A DNA stretch of 64,000 nt from Campylobacterales bacterium (lineage in GTDB: Bacteria; Campylobacterota; Campylobacteria; Campylobacterales; Sulfurimonadaceae): NCBI GenBank assembly GCA_026390165.1, contig JAPLGM010000012.1, positions 62,001 through 126,000 on the forward strand. Reading direction: 5' to 3'. Positions 1-5,696 of the stretch are shown here, in pieces; position 1 is the first letter of the stretch, and every line of letters begins with the position of its first letter. Position numbers and translations under genes: made by a program. The notes under the pieces were generated by a model. That model was given only the letters and a program-made list of their open reading frames with translations. It was not told where the DNA came from and did not search any database.

Positions 1-288
1 TTACAATCAACGAAAGATGTAATTGATTTTATAAAAGGCAATCGAAAAGGTTCTTTTTGCTATGAAAGTTTTGACAATTTATACGAATATGAACCATGGG
101 ATGCTATTGACAGAATGATAGATTATTGTAATCCTCAGTGTATGAATTGTGGTGAGTATCAAAACTGTGAATGTTCAAGTTATAACTATGCTTCAATAAA
201 AGGAGAAAGTAAACCAAACACTGATCCTAAGTTTGAGTTTAAGAGTGTAATGTCAGAAATTAGTGGCACAAGAGAATGGAGTACCTAA
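1..288 (+). CDS. 3' end of an unrecognised Cys-rich protein (start lies outside the window)
   Basis: An open frame runs from base 1 to a TAA at 286-288 and gives the last 95 residues of a protein. The fragment is hydrophilic. It has a cysteine cluster spaced C-x3-C-x2-C-x5-C-x-C (CNPQC, MNCGEYQNCEC), which could bind a metal or an Fe-S cluster, as in the C-terminal segments of some radical-SAM or zinc proteins. No family can be assigned from this piece. It is followed by two small hairpins and by toxin-antitoxin-type genes, so it probably belongs to the same accessory island. I see no frameshift. It reads as coding because the frame is long, is rich in Tyr, Cys and Asn codons and ends cleanly. 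Confidence 0.55.
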   Translation, partial: LQSTKDVIDFIKGNRKGSFCYESFDNLYEYEPWDAIDRMIDYCNPQCMNCGEYQNCECSSYNYASIKGESKPNTDPKFEFKSVMSEISGTREWST

Positions 289-307
289 CATGTAAAATAC
301 AGATGGG

Positions 308-356
308 TACCGTGTCAGGTACGGTATCTATTTTAAACTCCAATTTTGGCAATTGG
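308..356. other. two consecutive small hairpins between the partial gene and the antitoxin
   Basis: Bases 308-313 (TACCGT) pair with 321-326 (ACGGTA), and 340-345 (CCAATT) pair with 351-356 (AATTGG). They sit between a stop codon and a -10-like box. They could be a weak terminator for the upstream gene or an autoregulatory operator for the antitoxin. No T-run follows, so a terminator is less likely. Confidence 0.3.
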
Positions 357-396
357 AACAAACGTATTCGCTGGCATCCTGAGGGCAAAAAAATGG

Positions 397-402
397 TACA
401 AT
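397..402 (+). promoter_or_regulatory. -10 box for the antitoxin gene
   Basis: TACAAT lies 23 bases upstream of the antitoxin ATG, with a GAGGAG ribosome site at 418-423 in between. Campylobacterota sigma-70 promoters are recognised mainly by the -10 box, so no -35 is claimed. Confidence 0.4.
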
Positions 403-425
403 AAAGCAAAATTACATGAGGAGTT

Positions 426-647
426 ATGATGTTGTCAATACAGTTAAATAATCCCGAACTCGAAAGCTTTATACAAGATGAATATCGAGGTGATGAAAAT
501 ACTCTCATGCGCCAGTTTGTAGAATTTTTGCAATTTCAAAAAATTAAGAGTGAAGTGAAAACATCCATTGAAGAATTGGATCGTGATGAGTTTATAGGAA
601 TTGACGAAGCATTTGAGATGGCTACGGCAAAGTATGCTAAACATTAA
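426..647 (+). CDS. small antitoxin-like protein of a ParDE/RelBE-type module
   Basis: This 73-residue, acidic, probably helical protein starts at one of two adjacent ATGs (426 or 429) behind a GAGGAG site. It overlaps by 14 bases a gene whose N-terminus looks like a ParE toxin, which is the usual arrangement of type II toxin-antitoxin pairs. The C-terminal half (IGIDEAFEMATAKYA) resembles the toxin-wrapping tails of small antitoxins. No DNA-binding fold can be assigned with certainty. The role as antitoxin is inferred from size, charge and position. Because the partner toxin appears broken, this may be a leftover antitoxin. Confidence 0.5.
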   Translation: MMLSIQLNNPELESFIQDEYRGDENTLMRQFVEFLQFQKIKSEVKTSIEELDRDEFIGIDEAFEMATAKYAKH

Positions 648-921
648 AAGCATCGTATTTTCTAAAAAAGCTACCCATAGATTGACTAAAATAACGGATT
701 ATATTTACAATCAAAGCCGATCAGATACAATTACCCTTGCCTATATGGTGAGATTAAAACAATACATCTTCAACATTCTCACACAATTTACTAGATACTG
801 TCATTGCGTAGTTTCCCTCGTTGGGAATGCAGAATCGGTGGTATACGCTACCAAGCTGGAGCTTGGTAGCGAGAAGTGGTATCACATCAGGCGTGATCGT
901 TATCTTTCAAGTGCAATATGA
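634..921 (+). pseudogene. ParE-like toxin gene interrupted by repeat hairpins
   Basis: Translation from the ATG at 634, inside the antitoxin's 3' end, begins like a ParE/RelE toxin: IKSIVFSKKATHRLTKITDY, then a helix through the phrase RLKQYIFNILTQF. After about residue 53 the family resemblance stops. The frame then runs through a truncated repeat (817-831) and a perfect hairpin (847-870) to a stop at 919-921. A ParE fold needs its C-terminal beta strands, and these are missing in frame. A short frame downstream (SGVIVIFQVQY, ending near 926) may be their remnant. I read this as a toxin gene inactivated by insertion of a REP-like element. A shortened but still expressed protein of 95 residues cannot be excluded. 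Confidence 0.5.
817..876. repeat. REP-like hairpin element, one intact and one internally deleted copy
   Basis: Bases 847-857 and 860-870 are perfect 11-base inverted arms around GG, followed by CGAGAA (871-876 starts GAGAA after the shared C). The core CCAAGCTGGAGCTTGG plus CGAGAA recurs at 1797-1821. Just upstream, 817-831 reads CTCGTTGGGAATGCA. This is the reverse complement of the 1791-1821 element with exactly its 15-base hairpin core missing. The layout of two adjacent copies in opposite orientation resembles BIME-type arrangements of REP elements. Confidence 0.6.
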
Positions 922-923
922 GT

Positions 924-929
924 TATAAT
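924..929 (+). promoter_or_regulatory. -10 box (TATAAT) upstream of the HI0074/MNT pair
   Basis: A consensus TATAAT lies 29 bases before the ATG at 959, immediately after the interrupted toxin frame. The ribosome site is CGAGG at 947-951. Confidence 0.5.
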
Positions 930-958
930 CATTAAAATATAAAAATCGAGGCTTTAAA

Positions 959-1387
959 ATGGTTGATAAAAGTGAAGACATTAGATGGAAGCAACGATTT
1001 TCAAATTACACTAATGCCTTTGAACAACTACAAGAAGCTGTTGAACTTTCTCAAGAACGAGAACTTTCTATGCTCGAAAAACAGGGGCTGATTCAAGCAT
1101 TTGAATACACCCATGAATTAGCTTGGAATGTCATGAAAGATTTTTTAGAATATCAAGGAAATCAAAACGTCAAAGGCTCTCGTGATGCTATTAGAGAAGC
1201 ATTTAAAGTGGCTCTCATAGACGATGGTGAGACATGGATGGAAACCATCCAAACCCGAAATGCAACCTTACACGGATATAACAAAGAAATGGCGAAAGAG
1301 GTGGTCAATACTATCATAAACGATTATATGGAGATCTTCTCAAAATTTGAAAATGAGATGTTGCTTCTTTTGGATCGAGAGAGCTGA
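959..1387 (+). CDS. nucleotidyltransferase substrate-binding protein, HI0074 family (HEPN-like partner)
   Basis: This 142-residue all-helical protein carries the signature features of the HI0074 family. They are an N-terminal helix with RFSNYTNAFEQLQEAV, the LIQAFEYTHELAWNVMKDFL segment, the GSRDAIREAFKVALI segment, and a late RNATLHGYNKE stretch containing the conserved H-x-Y. HI0074-type proteins pair with a minimal nucleotidyltransferase (HI0073 type), and the pairs are generally regarded as MNT/HEPN-type toxin-antitoxin modules. The downstream MNT gene begins one base after this stop codon, which fits that pairing. Length is normal for the family. The toxin or antitoxin assignment of each partner is family knowledge, not visible here. 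Confidence 0.82.
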   Translation: MVDKSEDIRWKQRFSNYTNAFEQLQEAVELSQERELSMLEKQGLIQAFEYTHELAWNVMKDFLEYQGNQNVKGSRDAIREAFKVALIDDGETWMETIQTRNATLHGYNKEMAKEVVNTIINDYMEIFSKFENEMLLLLDRES

Positions 1388-1388
1388 T

Positions 1389-1691
1389 ATGCAAGAGCTT
1401 TACGGGTTACGCGTTGATATTATTGAAAAAATAGTACGAACTATTAAAAAAAATTTGAAAATACAAAAAATTATCCTCTTTGGTTCACGAGCGAAAGAGT
1501 CCTATAAAAAGGGTTCCGACATCGATATATCGATCGTTTCAGAGGATTTAAGCCTAAAAGAATTAAATCACATAAAAGTGATGCTGGATGATTTAATGCT
1601 CCCCTACAAAATAGACTTATTAGATTATGGACGTATTTCCAATAATGATTTAAAAGAGCATATTAATAGAGTGGGAAAAATTTTGGCTTAG
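1389..1691 (+). CDS. minimal nucleotidyltransferase (MNT domain), partner of the HI0074-type protein
   Basis: I place the start at the ATG at 1389, one base after the upstream stop. An earlier in-frame ATG at 1347 would give a 14-residue extension overlapping the upstream gene. The 100-residue protein has the pol-beta-fold motif GSRAKESYKKGSDIDISI, with the G-S-x10-D-x-D pattern that binds two metals, and a later LPYKIDLLDY supplying the third acidic residue. In MNT/HEPN modules this enzyme adds nucleotides to its HEPN-like partner and neutralises it. It is complete and intact, so this pair is probably functional. Confidence 0.85.
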   Translation: MQELYGLRVDIIEKIVRTIKKNLKIQKIILFGSRAKESYKKGSDIDISIVSEDLSLKELNHIKVMLDDLMLPYKIDLLDYGRISNNDLKEHINRVGKILA

Positions 1692-1790
1692 ATTTTTGGC
1701 CTCTTTTGATTATTTTGTAGATACATTTGTAGTGTTTTAGAGGAGGGGTGTCAAGGTTTTGCTATTATTGGATGATTGCGACTGAGGTAT

Positions 1791-1821
1791 GCATTCCCAA
1801 GCTGGAGCTTGGGAACGAGAA
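1791..1821. repeat. REP-like hairpin, second intact copy
   Basis: Bases 1794-1803 and 1806-1815 are perfect 10-base inverted arms around GG, flanked by GCA and CGAGAA. The core and the CGAGAA flank match the hairpin at 847-876. Elements of the form CATTCCC...GGGAACGAG are common dispersed repeats in bacterial genomes and are often mobilised by RAYT-type transposases. No such transposase gene is in this window. Confidence 0.6.
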
Positions 1822-1877
1822 AAACGGTTGAAGAAAAAAGTGGAAAAGAAAAAAGCTGTTTTGATTTTTGGGAGTTT

Positions 1878-1976
1878 GTGAAGCCAGAAGGCGAAGGACT
1901 CTCATCCCCTTCTAAGACCCGTTCCTAATTAAAGGCGGTACGGCCGAGAGATTCACCGCGTCTTCCTTCTGGTAAC
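1878..1976 (+). ncRNA. candidate stand-alone HEARO/omega-RNA (IscB-type guide RNA scaffold), no nuclease gene adjacent
   Basis: The segment folds compactly. An outer stem pairs CCAGAAGG (1884-1891) with CCTTCTGG (1965-1972). Hairpin A pairs GAAGG (1893-1897) with CCTTC (1908-1912). Hairpin B pairs GCGGT (1935-1939) with ACCGC (1955-1959). The loops of A and B carry CTCTC (1899-1903) and GAGAG (1946-1950), which are complementary and would form a pseudoknot or kissing pair. This arrangement, and the string CTCTCATCCCCTTCTAAGAC, match my recollection of the HEARO RNA family (HNH endonuclease-associated RNA), now known as the omega-RNA of IscB. In IscB loci the guide is the sequence just 5' of the scaffold, here upstream of about 1880, and the nuclease gene follows. 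No IscB frame is present downstream, so this would be an orphan copy. The fold is seen in the sequence; the family name is inference from memory. Confidence 0.55.
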
Positions 1977-1979
1977 GGT

Positions 1980-2013
1980 AAAATTGTACTGCTTATAAAA
2001 TTGTACTGCTTAC
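1980..2013. repeat. tandem duplication of a 17-base unit
   Basis: AAAATTGTACTGCTTAT (1980-1996) is followed directly by AAAATTGTACTGCTTAC (1997-2013), with one mismatch at the last base. It lies directly 3' of the pseudoknotted element and may mark its boundary or be a replication-slippage product. Confidence 0.75.
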
Positions 2014-2021
2014 TGCGGGCA

Positions 2022-2044
2022 TTGTCAATAGCTGGTATTGACAA
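2022..2044. other. 9-base-pair inverted repeat
   Basis: TTGTCAATA (2022-2030) and TATTGACAA (2036-2044) are perfect arms around GCTGG. No T-run follows. It could be the 3' hairpin of the upstream RNA-like element, or an operator. Confidence 0.45.
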
Positions 2045-2164
2045 GTAAATCATCAATGTCTTCGTTCGTAATACAGACTTAGTCCCACTTCCGATATTCA
2101 GAAAAAAAGGGGATTATCTATTCAATCTTCTTCCGCGTTGTGAATCTCTTTATGAGTTTTGGGA

Positions 2165-2170
2165 TATAAT
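2165..2170 (+). promoter_or_regulatory. -10 box (TATAAT) for the second MNT gene
   Basis: TATAAT sits 28 bases before the ATG at 2199, and a strong GAGGAGG ribosome site (2185-2191) lies between them. Confidence 0.5.
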
Positions 2171-2198
2171 TTACTCAATTACAAAGAGGAGGGATCAG

Positions 2199-2537
2199 AT
2201 GGTAAATATTGAAGCGCTCAAACATGAAATTGTTGAATGTCTTAAGCCTCTTGATCCTGATAAGATTATCTTGTTTGGTTCTTATGCCTATGGCACTCCT
2301 ACGGAAGATAGTGACATTGATCTGTTTTTGGTAAAAGATGATCTGAACATAGAAGATGGTAGAGATTATAATTTACAAGCAAGAAAACAACTGCGACCTA
2401 TCATCATGAATCATCATACCAACGGTATAGATATTCTATCCGCACCATCGAGTTTTATCAATGCACGTGAAGATTATTTTTACAAAGTAGACATCCTACA
2501 AAATGGAAAAGTGTTGTATAAACGAAACGTCAGCTAA
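2199..2537 (+). CDS. second MNT-type nucleotidyltransferase, partner gene missing or truncated
   Basis: This 112-residue protein has the MNT motif LFGSYAYGTPTEDSDIDLFL (G-S-x10-D-x-D) and a later NGIDILSAP segment with the third acidic residue. It is a different subfamily from the MNT at 1389-1691: it is longer and has the phrase KPLDPDKIILFGSYA, typical of MNT genes followed by a HEPN gene. Here no HEPN gene follows. The +1 frame across the stop (from about 2512) reads INETSAKDYISEYH and ends at 2616, which could be the start of a lost HEPN partner. The ribosome site and promoter are strong, so the protein is probably made. Confidence 0.8.
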   Translation: MVNIEALKHEIVECLKPLDPDKIILFGSYAYGTPTEDSDIDLFLVKDDLNIEDGRDYNLQARKQLRPIIMNHHTNGIDILSAPSSFINAREDYFYKVDILQNGKVLYKRNVS

Positions 2538-2654
2538 AGATTATATTAGTGAATACCATATGCGTGAATCGTACCCCTCACCCCATAGAAGACTACCCAG
2601 TGTGATGAACTTTTAAAGATGGAAGCGGAATATGATATTCCTGAGGGTGAATAA
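2512..2654 (+). pseudogene. short gene remnants between the lone MNT and nadC
   Basis: Two short open stretches in different frames fill this gap. One frame runs from about 2512 to a stop at 2614-2616 and begins like a possible HEPN partner. The other ends at 2652-2654 and encodes CDELLKMEAEYDIPEGE, which has the composition of a genuine protein C-terminus. It ends 21 bases before the nadC start, just ahead of nadC's ribosome site. I read the second as the tail of a gene once located upstream of nadC and cut off by arrival of the island. Neither piece is long enough to name. Confidence 0.3.
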
Positions 2655-2675
2655 AATAGAGAGGAGGATGGTGTT

Positions 2676-3491
2676 ATGATCGAAAAATTTATCAAAGATG
2701 TATTGGCCGAGGATGTAGGGCGTGGGGATTTGTATGCTCGGGTTTCGCCTGCTGTAGATGCGAGTGCCAAAATTATTGCCAAAAGCGATGGGGTTTTAGC
2801 AGGGGAAGAGTATCTTTGTGTTTTGGCTCAAATGGAAAAATTTGAGATTGTGTGGCACAAGCATGACGGTGAACGGTTTGTCAAAGGGGATATTCTGATG
2901 GAGCTTAGCGGTGACTCGCATACGCTGTTGCGAATCGAGCGTACCTTGCTCAATATGCTCCTGCACGCCAGTTCGATTGCGACGTTGACCCGTCAATACG
3001 TTGATCTCGTGGCTCCCTACGGGACGAAACTTCTCGATACCCGAAAGACGCGTCCGATGTTGCGCAATTTCGAGAAATATGCGACCCGTATCGGGGGGGC
3101 GACGAATCACCGTATGGGGCTGGATGATGCGCTGATGCTCAAAGATACCCATCTCAAAACGATTGATAATTTGGAAGAATTTATGGTGAAAGCACGGGAA
3201 AAGATCCCTTTTACCTCCAAGATAGAGATTGAAGCGGAAGATTTTGAGATGGTCAAAAAAGCGATGAAGGCAGGGGCGGATATCGTGATGTGTGATAATA
3301 TGAGCCCTGAGCAGCTCAACGAAATTGTGGCGTATAAGTGGGAACATTATCCAAGTGTTTTGCTGGAAGCGAGTGGGAATATTTCACTCACAACTATTGA
3401 AAGTTATGCACGCAGTGGGGTCGATGCGATTAGCACGGGTTCCCTGATTCATCAAGCGGCTTGGATTGATCTGTCAATGAAAATGGATTAA
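2676..3491 (+). CDS. nadC: nicotinate-nucleotide pyrophosphorylase (quinolinate phosphoribosyltransferase)
   Basis: NadC converts quinolinate and PRPP to nicotinate mononucleotide, CO2 and pyrophosphate in de novo NAD synthesis. The 271-residue protein has the usual length and the family signatures: LLRIERTLLNMLLHASSIAT (about 85-104), DTRKTRP (121-127), the segment from GGATNHRMGLDD to LKDTHL (about 140-159), and EASGNIS followed by GVDAISTGSL near the C-terminus, which bind the phosphates. The start at 2676 is preceded by GAGGAGG at 2660-2666. nadA often neighbours nadC in this phylum; here the upstream side is the accessory island. flhB follows after 9 bases, so nadC and flhB are probably cotranscribed. 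Confidence 0.97.
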   Translation: MIEKFIKDVLAEDVGRGDLYARVSPAVDASAKIIAKSDGVLAGEEYLCVLAQMEKFEIVWHKHDGERFVKGDILMELSGDSHTLLRIERTLLNMLLHASSIATLTRQYVDLVAPYGTKLLDTRKTRPMLRNFEKYATRIGGATNHRMGLDDALMLKDTHLKTIDNLEEFMVKAREKIPFTSKIEIEAEDFEMVKKAMKAGADIVMCDNMSPEQLNEIVAYKWEHYPSVLLEASGNISLTTIESYARSGVDAISTGSLIHQAAWIDLSMKMD

Positions 3492-3500
3492 GGAGTTTAA

Positions 3501-4568
3501 ATGGCCGATGATATGGAGAAAACCGAAGAACCGACCCCCAAGAAGCTCGAAGATGCCAGAGCTGAGGGGAATGTTCCAAAAAGCCAGGATGCGGCTGGGG
3601 TTATTATCCTTTTTGTCGCAATTATGGCATTGCTTATGCTTTTACCTTTTATCAGTGAACATCTTTTATCCTTGGCTCGGTATTACTTTTCGTTGATGAA
3701 TCATCCGTTGGAAGAGGTCAATCTCATTGATATTGCTTTTGTGACGTTTCGAGAGTTTATACTAATGATACTCCCCTTTACCGCGATTGTTGCCCTTGCT
3801 GGGGTAGCGGGGACGGTTGCACAGATTGGATTTAATTTTACGACCAAGCCGCTCACCCCTAATTTTTCGAAGATTGATCCTATTGCAGGGCTTAAAAATA
3901 TGTTGAGTATGCAAAAGCTGATCGAATCCTTCAAAACCACCTTTAAATCCTTTACCGCGTTGGGGGTTGGATTTCTCTTTTTTTGGTCTTATATCAAAGA
4001 GCTTCCTACGGTTGCAATGTTCGATTTATGGGCACAGATGGCGTGGTTCAAGGAGAAAGTGATTATTATCGCTGCGGTTATGCTCGTTATTTTGTTTCTT
4101 TTTGCGATGATTGATCTCTTTTTGACCCGTAAACACTATTTTGATAAACTGAAAATGTCGCTGCAAGAGATTAAAGATGAGATGAAGAATATGGAAGGGG
4201 ATCCCCATATTAAGGCGAAAATACGTCAGATTCAGATGCAAGCGGCGCGAAAGCGAATGATGTCCTCCGTTCCGACTGCCGATGTTGTCGTCACCAATCC
4301 AACCCACTACGCTGTGGCGATCAAATACGATGAGACGAAGCACCATGCTCCCGTCGTTGTTGCCAAAGGGGTCGATAATATTGCCATTCAAATCAAAAAA
4401 GTGGCTCGTGAAAACGGGGTGCACGTGATGGAGAGTCCACCCTTGGCGCGTGCCCTTTATAAAGATGTCGAGATTGATCACCCTGTACCAGAAGCACTTT
4501 TTGCTGCTGTTGCGGAAGTATTGGCATATGTATATAAGATGGGGAAGAAGAAGCGAGGTAATAGATAA
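3501..4568 (+). CDS. flhB: flagellar type III export apparatus protein FlhB
   Basis: FlhB is the inner-membrane export-gate component that switches substrate from rod/hook to filament proteins. The 355-residue protein begins with the typical cytosolic stretch EKTEEPTPKKLEDARAEGNV. It has four membrane helices (about 30-55, 85-115, 145-165 and 185-210) and a C-terminal cytoplasmic domain. The self-cleavage motif NPTH is at residues 266-269. It lies between nadC and a signalling cassette, not in the main flagellar cluster at 34-39 kb. The start at 3501 has AAGGAG just upstream, and the stop is immediately followed by the next ATG. Confidence 0.97.
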   Translation: MADDMEKTEEPTPKKLEDARAEGNVPKSQDAAGVIILFVAIMALLMLLPFISEHLLSLARYYFSLMNHPLEEVNLIDIAFVTFREFILMILPFTAIVALAGVAGTVAQIGFNFTTKPLTPNFSKIDPIAGLKNMLSMQKLIESFKTTFKSFTALGVGFLFFWSYIKELPTVAMFDLWAQMAWFKEKVIIIAAVMLVILFLFAMIDLFLTRKHYFDKLKMSLQEIKDEMKNMEGDPHIKAKIRQIQMQAARKRMMSSVPTADVVVTNPTHYAVAIKYDETKHHAPVVVAKGVDNIAIQIKKVARENGVHVMESPPLARALYKDVEIDHPVPEALFAAVAEVLAYVYKMGKKKRGNR

Positions 4569-5696
4569 ATGAAAAAATGGCAGCAGTTGTTGGGGAATAA
4601 AAAGATAATTGCGGCTATTTTTCTGGTGATTATGCTTATCCTAGGGGCTATTTTTATCCGTTTGGAGGATGAAGTAACCTCGCAAACACTCGGGCGACTT
4701 AGCGATCAGCTCTCGATGGCGTTGAATAATCAACTCGAGAAGGAGCGTTCCACCGATTTGCGCTATGCGTTGATACTGAGTCAAAATGGGGCGTTGGGTG
4801 ACGCACTGGAGCAAGAGGATGAAGATAAAGGGTTTGATATTCTTTCGGAAGTGATGGAGTCGATTAAAATATATACGAATACATTGATCCGTTCTCAGAT
4901 CATTACGGCCGATTATTTTATTTTTGCGCGGAGTTGGGACAATTCGTATGCGGGGATGCCGCTGGATTTTAATCGTCCTGATCTGCTCTATTTTCAAAAT
5001 CATAAAAAACCGCGCGTGGCTATCGAAGTGGGGCGTAAGCTGGGGGTAAAAGCGACGGTTCCTATCTACAATAAGACAAATATGATCGGATTTGTTGAGG
5101 TGGTTTCCTTTTTCGAATCGACACAAGAGTATTTCGACCGTTTAGGGGTGGATATGTATATTCTTATGGATGAGAAATTTTATGAAACGGCGGTGTTTAT
5201 GCAAGAGAATCCCGCTATTGCCAAGGAGTATATTTTAGCCAATGCGAAATACACACAAAGCGATTTGAAACTGCTCAATGGAATCGATTATAAAGTGTTT
5301 CGGCAAACGCGTGTACTCTATCGTCACGGGAAATACCTTTTTTATGAACCGATGAAAAACGGGGAGGGGGAGATTGTCGGTGCATTTGTTTTTGCACTCA
5401 CCACCAAGCAAGTTTCAGCGTATACCCATTCTGATGAAGAGGATATTTCATTTTTGATCCACTTAAGCCGTGATGAACTGTATGATATGATGATGAAAAA
5501 ATCACTCGACAATGCACTGTTTCAAAGTGTCTACGACAAAGATCTCCTCTATCTAAAAGATAGTGTCGCCCCTGAAGATAGGGAGTTATTTTTAGATGAG
5601 GCGCGTGAACGGCTCAATACTTATACTAAAGAGGAGCTGATTGGTATGCTGTTGAACTACAAAGTCGCCAAAGAGGTAAAAGGGGAGATTCAATGA
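4569..5696 (+). CDS. membrane-anchored sensor-like protein (Cache-like periplasmic domain, no output domain)
   Basis: This 375-residue protein has a short cytoplasmic N-terminus, one membrane helix (about residues 13-30) and a large periplasmic part. The pattern up to about residue 280 is that of double-Cache sensory domains: a long helix, then alternating strands with ARSWDNSYAGMP, VAIEVGRKLGVKATVP and YFDRLGVDMYILMDE. The C-terminal 90 residues are helical and acidic. No kinase, HAMP, methyl-accepting or GGDEF domain is present. It overlaps the response-regulator gene by ATGA, and the kinase follows, so it probably acts as a separate periplasmic sensor for that pair. The Cache assignment is by pattern and is moderately sure; the ligand is unknown. 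Confidence 0.6.
   Translation: MKKWQQLLGNKKIIAAIFLVIMLILGAIFIRLEDEVTSQTLGRLSDQLSMALNNQLEKERSTDLRYALILSQNGALGDALEQEDEDKGFDILSEVMESIKIYTNTLIRSQIITADYFIFARSWDNSYAGMPLDFNRPDLLYFQNHKKPRVAIEVGRKLGVKATVPIYNKTNMIGFVEVVSFFESTQEYFDRLGVDMYILMDEKFYETAVFMQENPAIAKEYILANAKYTQSDLKLLNGIDYKVFRQTRVLYRHGKYLFYEPMKNGEGEIVGAFVFALTTKQVSAYTHSDEEDISFLIHLSRDELYDMMMKKSLDNALFQSVYDKDLLYLKDSVAPEDRELFLDEARERLNTYTKEELIGMLLNYKVAKEVKGEIQ

Larger units (their letters stand above)
1692..2198. other. 507-base gene-free stretch in the accessory island
   Basis: No convincing protein gene is present. The stretch holds, in order, a REP-like hairpin, a compact pseudoknotted RNA-like structure, a tandem 17-base duplication, a 9-base-pair inverted repeat and a -10 box. 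The individual elements are listed separately. Confidence 0.8.

Noticed and set aside
1878-1976. Group I or group II intron core, riboswitch or integron attC site as explanations of the structured element
   Set aside because: No group I P/Q/R/S strings, no group II domain V hairpin, no recognisable riboswitch core and no attC R-box pair are seen. The kissing-hairpin layout fits HEARO better.
1930-2110. Short open frame on the minus strand across the tandem repeat and the structured element
   Set aside because: It has no ribosome site, spans repeat and structured DNA and matches nothing I recognise. Chance openness is the simpler explanation.
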